Assembly: GCA_964342265.1 (NCBI GenBank)
Contig: CAYFFE010000005.1
Location: 1-61,959, forward strand
Length of the DNA: 61,959 nt
DNA from: Halioxenophilus sp964342265
Lineage (GTDB): Bacteria > Pseudomonadota > Gammaproteobacteria > Pseudomonadales > Cellvibrionaceae
Direction: 5' to 3'
Made by a program: the position numbers and the translations under genes. The notes beneath the pieces were generated by a model. That model was not told the origin of the DNA and did no database searches. It saw only the letters and a list, made by a program, of their open reading frames with translations. Positions 41,765-50,391 of this stretch are shown in pieces. Each line of letters begins with the position of its first letter. Positions within the stretch are counted from its first letter, which is position 1.

Positions 41765-42691
41765 ATGGCTAGCGAAGCTCAAACTTCTACTGGATATATC
41801 CAGCATCACTTGCAAAACCTAACTTTCGGCAAATTGCCCGAAGGTTATGTGCGAGTGGATTCTCACGGACACGAACACGTCCTCGAACAGGCTAAGTGGA
41901 CTCTGGCGCATTCCTCTCAAGAGGCCGCCGACATGGGTTTCTCCGCCGTGCACTTGGATACCTTAGGTTGGTCGCTGTTTTTGGGTGCCGTGTTCTGCTT
42001 TATCTTCGCCCGCGTTGCGGCTAAAGCCTCTACTGGTACGCCGCGCGGTATGCAAAGCTTTGTGGAGTTGATCGTCAGCTTCGTCAACAGCACCGTTGAA
42101 GACATCTTCCACCATAAAAATCGTATGATCGGCCCCATGGCCCTCACTATCTTTGTGTGGGTGTTCTTTATGAACCTCATGGATTTGATTCCGGTAGACT
42201 GGTTGCCACTGGCGGCCGCGAAAATCGCCGGCGACGATCACTTCTTCTTTAAAGTGGTACCCACCACCGATCCCAATGCTACCCTGGGTATGGCCTTCAG
42301 TGTGTTTGGCTTGATGATCTTCTTCAGCATCAAAGAAAAAGGCCTGATTGGTTTTATCAAAGAATTAACCCTGCACCCGTTCCACTCCGGCAAATGGTAT
42401 GTGGATATTTTCCTAATCCCCATCAACTTGATTTTGGAAACCGTTTCACTGGTCGCCAAGCCGATTTCTTTGGGTTTGCGATTGTTCGGTAACCTATACG
42501 CCGGTGAAATGATCTTTATCTTGATTGCCCTAATGTTCAGCGCCGGTTTGATTTTGGGTGTATTCGGTGGTGTTTTACAGTGGGCCTGGGCGGTATTCCA
42601 TATCTTGGTAATTACCCTGCAGGCGTTTGTATTCATGGTGTTAACCACCGTGTACATGGCCATGGCGCACGATACGGGCGAAGATCACTAA
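41765..42691 (+). CDS. atpB: ATP synthase F0 subunit a
   Basis: 308 residues, five to six membrane helices. The essential arginine lies in SLGLRLFGNLYAGEMI (about 235-250), and LQAFVFMVLTTVYMAMA is the conserved last helix. It forms the two proton half-channels beside the c-ring. The N-terminal extension of about 60 residues with HGHEHVLEQ is longer than in E. coli but common in related gammaproteobacteria. AGGTG precedes the ATG. A strong hairpin follows in the gap to atpE. Confidence 0.97.
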   Translation: MASEAQTSTGYIQHHLQNLTFGKLPEGYVRVDSHGHEHVLEQAKWTLAHSSQEAADMGFSAVHLDTLGWSLFLGAVFCFIFARVAAKASTGTPRGMQSFVELIVSFVNSTVEDIFHHKNRMIGPMALTIFVWVFFMNLMDLIPVDWLPLAAAKIAGDDHFFFKVVPTTDPNATLGMAFSVFGLMIFFSIKEKGLIGFIKELTLHPFHSGKWYVDIFLIPINLILETVSLVAKPISLGLRLFGNLYAGEMIFILIALMFSAGLILGVFGGVLQWAWAVFHILVITLQAFVFMVLTTVYMAMAHDTGEDH

Positions 42692-42706
42692 TTTAAATTT
42701 TCTTGT

Positions 42707-42739
42707 AACTGGGCCGAGCACAGGTTGCTCGGCCCAGTT
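42707..42739 (+). repeat. Strong stem-loop between atpB and atpE
   Basis: A perfect 14-bp stem: AACTGGGCCGAGCA (42707-42720), loop CAGGT, TGCTCGGCCCAGTT (42726-42739). The following bases reach TTTTATTTTTT only after a further 11 bases. It most likely marks an mRNA processing/stabilising point or a leaky terminator ahead of the subunit c gene. Confidence 0.85.
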
Positions 42740-42792
42740 GCGCTAAACGGTTTTATTTTTTCATTTTTTAAACTTAAAAGTAGGAGAAAACA

Positions 42793-43041
42793 ATGGAAGC
42801 ATTAGGTTTGGTATACGTTGCAGCAGCTCTGTTGATCGGTCTAGGTGCCTTGGGTACAGCGATTGGTTTCGGTTCTCTGGGCGGTAAATTGCTTGAAGGT
42901 TCTGCCCGTCAACCAGAACAAGGCCCTGCTCTGCAAGGTAAAATGTTCTTGATGGCCGGTCTTTTGGATGCGGTACCGATGATCGGTGTTGGTATCGGCA
43001 TGTACTTGATCTTCGTTGTTGCACCGGGTCTTGCGGGTTAA
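42793..43041 (+). CDS. atpE: ATP synthase F0 subunit c
   Basis: 82 residues, two-helix hairpin. Helix 1 is glycine-rich (GLGALGTAIGFGSLGGKLLEG), the polar loop is ARQPEQ, and the proton-carrying carboxylate is Asp59 in MAGLLDAVPMIGVG. No Na+-binding signature is visible, so it is a proton-type ring. It has a strong GTAGGAG ribosome-binding site, in keeping with the need for about ten copies per enzyme. Confidence 0.98.
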   Translation: MEALGLVYVAAALLIGLGALGTAIGFGSLGGKLLEGSARQPEQGPALQGKMFLMAGLLDAVPMIGVGIGMYLIFVVAPGLAG

Positions 43042-43091
43042 TTGAACGCGATTGATTAAATCCATCCATCAATTAAGCAAGAGGTGTTGAT

Positions 43092-43562
43092 ATGAATATC
43101 AACTTAACGCTCATCGGTCAGTCGATCACTTTCTTCATTTTTATTGCATTTTGTTGGAAGTTCGTATGGCCTGCGCTTATCGGCGTAATGAAAGAGCGCG
43201 AAGACAAAATCGCTGCCGGATTAGAAGCTGCCGAGCGCGCCGATAAAGATTTGGAATTGGCTAAAAAGAAAGCCGCTTCTGAATTGCACGACGCCAAGCA
43301 ACAGGCCGCAGAGATTATCGAATCCGCCAACAAGCGCGCGAATCAGATCATCGAAGAAGCCAAGCAACAGGCAACCACCGACGCCGATCGCATCAAAGCC
43401 GCAGCCAATGCGGAAGTGGAGCAAATGGTTAACCGCGCGAAAGAAGAATTGCGTGGCAAGGTCGCTGCTCTGGCTATTGCCGGTGCCTCTCAGGTACTGC
43501 AAAAAAACATCGATCAGGCCGCCAATACCGAATTGGTAAATCGGCTCGCCGCTGAACTTTAA
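43092..43562 (+). CDS. atpF: ATP synthase F0 subunit b
   Basis: 156 residues, same length as E. coli. One N-terminal membrane helix (LIGQSITFFIFIAFCWKFVWPAL) then a long charged coiled coil to the C-terminus (EREDKIAAGLEAAERADKDLELAKKKA). It forms the peripheral stalk dimer holding F1 against rotation. AGAGGTG lies before the ATG; atpH follows after 11 bases. Confidence 0.98.
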   Translation: MNINLTLIGQSITFFIFIAFCWKFVWPALIGVMKEREDKIAAGLEAAERADKDLELAKKKAASELHDAKQQAAEIIESANKRANQIIEEAKQQATTDADRIKAAANAEVEQMVNRAKEELRGKVAALAIAGASQVLQKNIDQAANTELVNRLAAEL

Positions 43563-43573
43563 GTGAGGACACT

Positions 43574-44110
43574 ATGGCAGAACTAACAACACTCGCCCGT
43601 CCCTATGCCAAGGCGGCGTTTGAATACGCTAAAAAAGCCGACGCATTGGCCGTTTGGGCAGAACAGTTGTCGGTTGCAGCCGCGGTTTCGCAATCGGAAG
43701 CCGTCGCCAAGATGCTAGCCTCACCGAAGCTTACCGCAGCGCAAAAAGGCGAATCCTTTGTTACTGTTTGCGGCGACGCACTCAATGCTCAGGGTCAAAA
43801 TTTTATCCGCAATTTGGCGGCGAACAAACGTTTAGGCTTGTTACCGGCCATCAGTTCGTTATTTGAAGATTTTAAAGCGCAGTTGGAAAAATCCGTAGAA
43901 GTGGAACTTACCAGCGCTTACGAACTGCCCGAGCAAACCTTAAACACCTTGGCGACAGCACTTAAATCCAAGCTGGGTCGCGATGTAAGTATCAACAGTT
44001 CGGTTAATGCCGACTTGTTAGGCGGCGTAGTTATTCGCGCCGGCGATACCGTCATCGACGATTCGGTTAAAGGCCGTCTTGCCAAACTCGCCGAAGCCAT
44101 GAACGCCTAA
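43574..44110 (+). CDS. atpH: ATP synthase F1 subunit delta
   Basis: 178 residues (E. coli 177). N-terminal LARPYAKAAFEYAKK and C-terminal LLGGVVIRAGDTVIDDSVKGRLAKLAEAM are the two hallmark stretches. It joins the top of F1 to the b-subunit stalk. The gene starts 11 bases after atpF and ends 20 before atpA. Confidence 0.98.
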   Translation: MAELTTLARPYAKAAFEYAKKADALAVWAEQLSVAAAVSQSEAVAKMLASPKLTAAQKGESFVTVCGDALNAQGQNFIRNLAANKRLGLLPAISSLFEDFKAQLEKSVEVELTSAYELPEQTLNTLATALKSKLGRDVSINSSVNADLLGGVVIRAGDTVIDDSVKGRLAKLAEAMNA

Positions 44111-44130
44111 TTCATAGGGTAGGAACTAGC

Positions 44131-45675
44131 ATGCAGCAACTGAACCCTTCAGAAATCAGTGAAATCATCAAGAGTCGCATCGACTCCCTTGATGTCAAAG
44201 CCGAAGCCCAAAACGAGGGCACGGTGGTTTCCGTAACCGACGGTATTATTCGTATTCACGGTCTGGCTGACGCCATGTACGGTGAGATGATTGAGTTTGA
44301 AGGTGGTGTCTACGGTTTGGCACTTAACCTAGAACAAGACTCCGTAGGTGCGGTGATCTTGGGCGACTACCAAGGTGTTGCCGAAGGTCAAACCTGTAAA
44401 TGTACAGGCCGTATTTTAGAAGTACCGGTAGGTAACGAGCTTTTAGGTCGTGTTGTCGACGCTTTGGGTAACCCCATCGACGGCAAAGGCCCATTAGAAA
44501 GTAAAACCACCGACGCTATCGAAAAAATCGCCCCGGGCGTTATTGCCCGCCAGGGTGTAGATCAGCCAGTACAATTCGGTATTAAAGCCATTGATGCCAT
44601 GGTGCCAGTAGGTCGTGGTCAGCGTGAGTTGATCATTGGCGACCGCCAGATCGGTAAAACCGCAGTTGCGGTTGACGCCATCATCAACCAGAAAAACTCC
44701 GGCATTAAATGTGTGTACGTGGCCGTAGGCCAGAAAGCCTCATCGATTGCCGCGGTAGTGCGCAAGCTCGAAGAGCACGGCGCGATGGATCACACCATTG
44801 TGGTTGCCGCGACGGCTTCCGATCCAGCCGCCATGCAGTTTTTGGCTCCGTTTGCCGGTTGTACCATGGGTGAATACTTCCGCGATCGCGGCGAAGACGC
44901 CTTGATCGTGTACGATGATTTAACCAAGCAAGCTTGGGCTTATCGTCAAATTTCCCTATTGTTGCGTCGTCCGCCGGGCCGTGAAGCTTACCCGGGTGAT
45001 GTTTTCTACTTGCACTCTCGTTTATTGGAGCGTGCCGCGCGTGTTAACGCCGACTACGTAGAAAAATACACCAACGGTGAAGTTAAAGGTCAAACCGGTT
45101 CCTTAACCGCTCTGCCGATTATCGAAACTCAGGCCGGTGACGTCTCTGCGTTTGTACCAACTAACGTAATCTCCATTACCGATGGTCAGATCTTCTTGGA
45201 AACCGACATGTTTAACGCCGGTATCCGACCTGCCATGAACGCCGGTATTTCGGTATCGCGTGTGGGTGGTTCTGCTCAAACCAAGATCATTAAAAAGCTT
45301 TCTGGCGGTATTCGTACAGCCTTGGCTCAGTACCGCGAATTGGCGGCGTTCTCTCAGTTCGCTTCCGATCTGGACGAAGCCACCAAAGCCCAGTTGGATC
45401 ACGGTGAGCGCGTAACCGAACTCATGAAGCAAAAGCAGTATCAGCCACTTTCCATCGCGGAAATGGGCGTGCTGTTGTTCGCGGCTAACGAAGGTTACCT
45501 AAAAGACGTTGAAGTAGCGAAAATTGGCTCTTTCGAGTCGGCTTTAATCGCCTTTATGAACGCCGAATTCAGCGATTTGATGAACAACATCGTCGCCACC
45601 GGTGCTTATAACGACGAAATCGCCGCGAGCTTTAAAGAAGCCATCGAGAAATTTAAAGCTACTCAAACCTGGTAA
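44131..45675 (+). CDS. atpA: ATP synthase F1 subunit alpha
   Basis: 514 residues (E. coli 513). The non-catalytic P-loop is GDRQIGKTAVAVD (about 170-182). The ExxSR-like C-terminal signature PAMNAGISVSRVGGSAQ and the N-terminal LNPSEISEIIKSRI are present. It forms the alpha3beta3 hexamer with AtpD. The gap to atpG is unusually long (207 bases). Confidence 0.99.
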   Translation: MQQLNPSEISEIIKSRIDSLDVKAEAQNEGTVVSVTDGIIRIHGLADAMYGEMIEFEGGVYGLALNLEQDSVGAVILGDYQGVAEGQTCKCTGRILEVPVGNELLGRVVDALGNPIDGKGPLESKTTDAIEKIAPGVIARQGVDQPVQFGIKAIDAMVPVGRGQRELIIGDRQIGKTAVAVDAIINQKNSGIKCVYVAVGQKASSIAAVVRKLEEHGAMDHTIVVAATASDPAAMQFLAPFAGCTMGEYFRDRGEDALIVYDDLTKQAWAYRQISLLLRRPPGREAYPGDVFYLHSRLLERAARVNADYVEKYTNGEVKGQTGSLTALPIIETQAGDVSAFVPTNVISITDGQIFLETDMFNAGIRPAMNAGISVSRVGGSAQTKIIKKLSGGIRTALAQYRELAAFSQFASDLDEATKAQLDHGERVTELMKQKQYQPLSIAEMGVLLFAANEGYLKDVEVAKIGSFESALIAFMNAEFSDLMNNIVATGAYNDEIAASFKEAIEKFKATQTW

Positions 45676-45713
45676 AACAGGTTAACTGCTTTACCGCCGT
45701 TTATCGAAAGGTA

Positions 45714-45731
45714 AAGCACAAGGATGTGCTT
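45714..45731 (+). repeat. Stem-loop between atpA and atpG
   Basis: AAGCACA (45714-45720), loop AGGA, TGTGCTT (45725-45731), followed within ten bases by a second imperfect stem (GTGAGCTTTAAGTTCAC). Both lie in the 207-base atpA-atpG gap, which contains no gene that I can see. Confidence 0.65.
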
Positions 45732-45882
45732 GCGTGAGCTTTAAGTTCACGGAACCCAAGTAACACAAGCTTTGCCAAGCAAATGCGCAGTGACACGATG
45801 GGCGACCTAAAAAGTTATTCAGGACGAATAATTTTTTGACCGGTAAAGCAAGGAATTCACGTTAATTATTCGAGGGCCAGTT

Positions 45883-46743
45883 ATGGCAGTCGGAAAAGAA
45901 ATACGAACGCAGATTACCAGCATCAAAGGTACGCAAAAAATTACCTCCGCGATGGAAATGGTCGCGGCGAGTAAAATGCGTAAAGCGCAAGATCGCATGG
46001 AAACCGGCAAACCCTACGCACAGCGCATGCGCGCAGTAGTAGGTCACATTGCCAACGCCAACCCGGAATACCAGCACATGTACATGCAAGTGCGCGAGGT
46101 AAAACGAGTGGGTTTTATCATTGTTTCCAGTGATCGCGGCCTTTGTGGTGGCCTAAACATTAATGTTTTCAAAAAAGCGTTGGCTTCCAGCAAAGAGTGG
46201 GCAGACCAAAACATCGAGGTCGACTTTGCACTGATCGGCGCCAAGGCCTCCGCCTTTTTTAAAAGTGTGGGTGGCAATGTGGTGGCACAGGTACGCGATT
46301 TGGGCGAATCGCCCAGCATCGCGAGCCTGATTGGCAGTGTTAAAGTCATGCTTGATGCTTACGCCGATGGCAAAATTGATCGCTTATTCTTGGTGGGTAA
46401 CGACTTCGTTAACACCATGACGCAAAGCCCTTTTGTGAGCCAATTATTGCCGCTGGAACCCGAAGAAAACGAAGAACTTAAACACCACTGGGATTACCTC
46501 TACGAGCCGGATGCAGAAGGCCTGTTAGAAGGTTTATTAACCCGCTACGTGGAATCACAGGTGTATCAGGCGGTGGTTGAAAACGCCGCGTGCGAACAGG
46601 CAGCGCGAATGATTGCCATGAAAAACGCAACCGATAACGCCGGTGATTTGATCGACGATTTACAGTTGGCTTACAACAAAGCTCGACAGGCAGCGATTAC
46701 CCAAGAGTTGTCGGAAATCGTGGGTGGTGCGGCTGCGGTTTAA
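45883..46743 (+). CDS. atpG: ATP synthase F1 subunit gamma
   Basis: 286 residues (E. coli 287). N-terminal GKEIRTQITSIKGTQKITSAMEMVAASKMRKAQ and C-terminal ENAACEQAARMIAMKNATDNAGDLIDDLQLAYNKARQAAITQELSEIVGGA are the classic ends forming the central coiled-coil rotor. SSDRGLCGGLN is the family's central motif. Confidence 0.98.
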   Translation: MAVGKEIRTQITSIKGTQKITSAMEMVAASKMRKAQDRMETGKPYAQRMRAVVGHIANANPEYQHMYMQVREVKRVGFIIVSSDRGLCGGLNINVFKKALASSKEWADQNIEVDFALIGAKASAFFKSVGGNVVAQVRDLGESPSIASLIGSVKVMLDAYADGKIDRLFLVGNDFVNTMTQSPFVSQLLPLEPEENEELKHHWDYLYEPDAEGLLEGLLTRYVESQVYQAVVENAACEQAARMIAMKNATDNAGDLIDDLQLAYNKARQAAITQELSEIVGGAAAV

Positions 46744-46805
46744 TTGCGTCGAGTTTAGTTCAGAATTTACGCTTTTTTATTTTAAATTTTTAAGAGGAAT
46801 CGGAA

Positions 46806-48185
46806 ATGAGTAGCGGACGCATTGTGCAGATCATCGGTGCCGTTATCGACGTCGAGTTTCCCCGGGATTCCGTACCAAAGGTTTACGACGCTTTGACTGT
46901 TGCCGACAAGGGTTTGACCTTGGAAGTACAACAGCAGTTGGGCGACGGAGTGGTACGAACCATCGCCATGGGATCCTCCGAGGGCATTAGCCGCGGTTTG
47001 GCAGTAGCCAACACCGGCGCACCGGTTAGCGTGCCAGTCGGTACTGAAACACTTGGCCGAATTATGGACGTCTTGGGTAACCCCATCGACGAAGCGGGCG
47101 AGATTGGCGAAAAAGATCGTATGCCCATTCACCGTAAAGCACCTGCTTACGATGAACTGGCAGCTTCGGCAGAATTGTTAGAAACCGGTATTAAAGTTAT
47201 CGACTTGGTTTGTCCATTCGCTAAGGGTGGTAAAGTCGGTTTGTTCGGTGGTGCCGGTGTTGGTAAAACCGTAAACATGATGGAGCTGATCAACAACATC
47301 GCAAAAGAGCACAGTGGTTTGTCTGTGTTTGCCGGTGTGGGTGAGCGAACTCGTGAAGGTAACGACTTCTACTACGAGATGAAAGAATCCAACGTACTAT
47401 CTAAAGCTGCCATGGTTTACGGCCAGATGAATGAGCCCCCCGGTAACCGTTTGCGCGTTGCGCTTACCGGTTTGACCATGGCGGAGAAATTCCGTGACGA
47501 AGGTAAAGACGTACTCTTGTTCGTTGATAACATCTATCGTTACACCCTAGCGGGAACCGAAGTATCGGCCCTGTTGGGTCGTATGCCATCGGCGGTAGGT
47601 TATCAGCCAACCTTGGCGGAAGAAATGGGTGTTCTACAAGAACGTATCACTTCTACCAAAACCGGTTCGATCACCTCGGTACAGGCTGTATACGTACCGG
47701 CGGATGACTTGACTGACCCAAGCCCGGCAACCACCTTTGCTCACTTGGACTCAACCGTTGTACTTTCGCGTGATATCGCGGCGAAAGGTATTTACCCAGC
47801 GGTAGATCCACTGGACTCCACGTCTCGTCAGTTGGATCCATTGATCATTGGTAACGAGCATTACGAAACCGCTCGCGGTGTTCAGACGGTACTTCAGCGC
47901 TACAAAGAGCTGAAAGACATCATCGCCATTTTGGGTATGGACGAGCTGTCGGAAGAAGACAAGCAAATCGTTGCGCGCGCGCGTAAGATTGAACGCTTCT
48001 TGTCTCAGCCTTTCCACGTTGCCGAAGTATTTACTGGTTCGCCCGGTGTTTACGTTTCTTTGAAAGAAACGATTCGCGGCTTCCAGGGTATTTTGGCGGG
48101 CGATTACGACAGCTTGCCAGAGCAGGCTTTCTACATGGTAGGTACCATCGACGAAGCCGTAGAAAAAGCCAACAAAATGAAGTAA
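46806..48185 (+). CDS. atpD: ATP synthase F1 subunit beta
   Basis: 459 residues (E. coli 460). The catalytic P-loop is LFGGAGVGKTVNMMELI (about 148-164), and FAGVGERTREGNDFYYEM and the arginine/glutamate region around RLRVALTGLTMAEKFRDEG are all as expected. Catalytic subunit for ATP synthesis. AAGAGGAATCGGAA precedes the ATG. Confidence 0.99.
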   Translation: MSSGRIVQIIGAVIDVEFPRDSVPKVYDALTVADKGLTLEVQQQLGDGVVRTIAMGSSEGISRGLAVANTGAPVSVPVGTETLGRIMDVLGNPIDEAGEIGEKDRMPIHRKAPAYDELAASAELLETGIKVIDLVCPFAKGGKVGLFGGAGVGKTVNMMELINNIAKEHSGLSVFAGVGERTREGNDFYYEMKESNVLSKAAMVYGQMNEPPGNRLRVALTGLTMAEKFRDEGKDVLLFVDNIYRYTLAGTEVSALLGRMPSAVGYQPTLAEEMGVLQERITSTKTGSITSVQAVYVPADDLTDPSPATTFAHLDSTVVLSRDIAAKGIYPAVDPLDSTSRQLDPLIIGNEHYETARGVQTVLQRYKELKDIIAILGMDELSEEDKQIVARARKIERFLSQPFHVAEVFTGSPGVYVSLKETIRGFQGILAGDYDSLPEQAFYMVGTIDEAVEKANKMK

Positions 48186-48217
48186 CACTTCATTAACCCA
48201 GCTTTTTCGCTTAAACC

Positions 48218-48238
48218 TGCGATGGCCTAGCCATCGCA
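48218..48238 (+). repeat. Stem-loop between atpD and atpC
   Basis: TGCGATGGC (48218-48226), loop CTA, GCCATCGCA (48230-48238): a perfect 9-bp stem with no T-run after it, in the 80-base gap before atpC. Likely lowers read-through or stabilises the upstream message. Confidence 0.8.
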
Positions 48239-48265
48239 CCATGCCAGACATCAAGAGGCACAATC

Positions 48266-48691
48266 ATGGCTATGACCGTGCACTGTGACATAGTAAGCGC
48301 TGAGGAAGCCATCTATTCTGGATTGGTGGAAATGATCATTGCCGCCGGTAGCGAAGGTGACGTAGGTATTGCCTACGGCCACGCACCGCTGCTGACTGCT
48401 TTAAAACCCGGACCAGTCCGTGTAATTAAGCAAGGCGGTGAGGAAGAGATTTTTTACCTTTCTGGCGGCTATCTGGAAGTTCAACCATCGGTGGTTATCG
48501 TATTGGCAGATACTGCCTTGCGTGCCGACGATATGGACGAAGCCGCTGCCCTGCAAGCTCAAAAAGAAGCCGAAGCCGCATTGGCCAATCAATCCAGTGA
48601 TCTCGACTACTCACTGGCGGCCTCTCAGTTGGCAGAAGCAGCTGCTCAGTTGCGTACTATACAAGCCATTAAAAAGAAAATGGGCCACTAA
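48266..48691 (+). CDS. atpC: ATP synthase F1 subunit epsilon
   Basis: 141 residues (E. coli 139). Beta-sandwich N-domain with VEMIIAAGSEGDVGIAYGHAPLLTALKPGPV and the helical C-terminal hairpin (EAAALQAQKEAEAALANQ ... AAAQLRTIQAIKKK) that inhibits rotation. Last gene of the operon; a strong intrinsic terminator follows after 19 bases. Confidence 0.97.
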   Translation: MAMTVHCDIVSAEEAIYSGLVEMIIAAGSEGDVGIAYGHAPLLTALKPGPVRVIKQGGEEEIFYLSGGYLEVQPSVVIVLADTALRADDMDEAAALQAQKEAEAALANQSSDLDYSLAASQLAEAAAQLRTIQAIKKKMGH

Positions 48692-48710
48692 TACGGTTCC
48701 ATTACTTTTT

Positions 48711-48738
48711 AAAAAGGCAGCTTCGGCTGCCTTTTTTT
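48711..48738 (+). terminator. Terminator of the atp operon
   Basis: AAAAAGGCAGC, loop TTCG, GCTGCCTTTTTTT: a GC-rich stem with a stable tetraloop and a run of seven T. Classic intrinsic terminator, also usable in the opposite direction because of the A-run. Confidence 0.95.
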
Positions 48739-49002
48739 GTTGCGCTGTTATTTCGCGCTTTTTGCGCACTATCGGGTTAACCATCTTTAAAGCCGCAATT
48801 TCCCTCCGGTGTTATTTAATTAGAACTAAATTGTGCCAATTAAACCGAATTAACACGCTTAAGATGGTGTCGTAAATCACGCAACGAGTTTAAACAACAA
48901 CGACTTTTAGCGCGTGCATTGCCCTTAAGGTACAATGCCAATTACCATTTTTAGACAAAGCGTTCTAATAATTCACTCAATCTACAAGGTGCACTGTTTT
49001 CA

Positions 49003-50361
49003 ATGATCGACGTCATTATTCTTGCGGCTGGCAAAGGCACGCGCATGAAGTCAAAACTCCCCAAAGTCTTGCAGACCGTGGCGGGTGTACCTTTAATTGA
49101 ACACGTCGTAAACACAGCGCTGCAGATCGACAGCGCGAAAATTCATGTGGTGGTGGGTCATCAATCGGAGCTGGTTTGCGAAGTACTGCAGCGCTACCCG
49201 GTTAATCAAATCGTACAAGAAGTGCAATTGGGCACTGGCCACGCAGTGACAACCGCACTGCCCCATGTGCAAAAATACGGTATCAGTTTAATTCTCTACG
49301 GCGATGTGCCGTTAATTTCGCTGCTGACACTAAAACAAATGATCAGCATGGTAGACGAAAGCGGGATGAGCCTACTCACCACCGAATTGGAAGACCCCTA
49401 CGGCTACGGTCGCATTGTGCGCGATAAAAATGAACGCGTAACCGAAATTGTCGAACAAAAAGACGCCAGCGAAAGTCAGCTAACCATTCAAGAAGTTAAC
49501 ACGGGCATTCTGGCGGTAAGAAACGAAGATTTAGAACAGTGGTTGCCGAGTTTATCCAACAGCAACGTCCAGGGCGAATACTACTTAACCGATATTATTC
49601 AAATGGCGGTGGCCTCGGGTAAAGAAATTCGCACCGTAGAACCGCAATCGGTGTACGAAATTCTGGGTGTTAACGATCGATTGCAACAAGCTCATTTAGA
49701 GCGCGTTTATCAAGAACACGTAGCGCAGCATTTAATGCACAACGGCGTTCGATTGGTAGACCCAACGCGCGTGGATGTTCGTGGACAAATTGATCACGGC
49801 ACCGATGTGTATATCGATGTAAACTGTGTTTTCGAAGGTAAAATCGATATTGGCAATCAGGTGATTATCGAAAGCCACTGTGTATTAAAAAACTGTATTA
49901 TTGCCGACGGCTGCCACATAAAAGCGTTTAGCCACATCGAAGACGCAGTGATTAACGAAGGTTGCGAAATCGGACCCTACGCACGATTAAGGCCGGGCAC
50001 CCGATTAGATCGCAACGTGAAAGTAGGCAATTTTGTCGAAACAAAAAACTGCACCATTGGCGACCACAGTAAAGTGAACCACTTATCGTATTTGGGCGAC
50101 ACCGATGTGGGTGAACAAGTTAACGTGGGTGCAGGAACCATTACGTGCAATTATGACGGTGCTAACAAACACAAAACGACAATCAAAGACGGTGCCTTCA
50201 TCGGCTCCAATTCTGCCTTAGTCGCGCCGGTAAAAATTGGCAGCAATGCAACCGTCGCTGCGGGATCCACCATTTGTGAAAACGTACCCGATGACAGCCT
50301 GGCACTGACGCGACCCCCGCAAATTACAAAAAAAGATTGGCAGAGACCCAAAAAGAAATAG
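49003..50361 (+). CDS. glmU: Bifunctional UDP-GlcNAc pyrophosphorylase / GlcN-1-P acetyltransferase GlmU
   Basis: 452 residues (E. coli 456). N-terminal nucleotidyltransferase with LAAGKGTRMKSKLPKVLQ (about 6-23) and YGDVPLI; the C-terminal half is a left-handed beta-helix of hexapeptide repeats (GCEIGPYARLRPGTRL, VGNFVETKNCTIG, HLSYLGDTDVGEQVNVGAGTITCNYDGANKHKT). It makes UDP-GlcNAc for peptidoglycan and lipopolysaccharide. glmS follows 30 bases later, giving the two ends of the same pathway. Confidence 0.98.
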   Translation: MIDVIILAAGKGTRMKSKLPKVLQTVAGVPLIEHVVNTALQIDSAKIHVVVGHQSELVCEVLQRYPVNQIVQEVQLGTGHAVTTALPHVQKYGISLILYGDVPLISLLTLKQMISMVDESGMSLLTTELEDPYGYGRIVRDKNERVTEIVEQKDASESQLTIQEVNTGILAVRNEDLEQWLPSLSNSNVQGEYYLTDIIQMAVASGKEIRTVEPQSVYEILGVNDRLQQAHLERVYQEHVAQHLMHNGVRLVDPTRVDVRGQIDHGTDVYIDVNCVFEGKIDIGNQVIIESHCVLKNCIIADGCHIKAFSHIEDAVINEGCEIGPYARLRPGTRLDRNVKVGNFVETKNCTIGDHSKVNHLSYLGDTDVGEQVNVGAGTITCNYDGANKHKTTIKDGAFIGSNSALVAPVKIGSNATVAAGSTICENVPDDSLALTRPPQITKKDWQRPKKK

Positions 50362-50391
50362 TCCCTTTATCAGAGAATTTTAGGTAATTTT

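Noticed and set aside
48438..48875. Rightward 145-codon frame over atpC and its terminator
   Set aside because: It overlaps atpC in another frame and reads straight through the terminator hairpin.
50362..50391. glmS ribozyme ahead of glmS
   Set aside because: Only 30 bases separate glmU and glmS, too short for the ribozyme, which is typical of Gram-positives.
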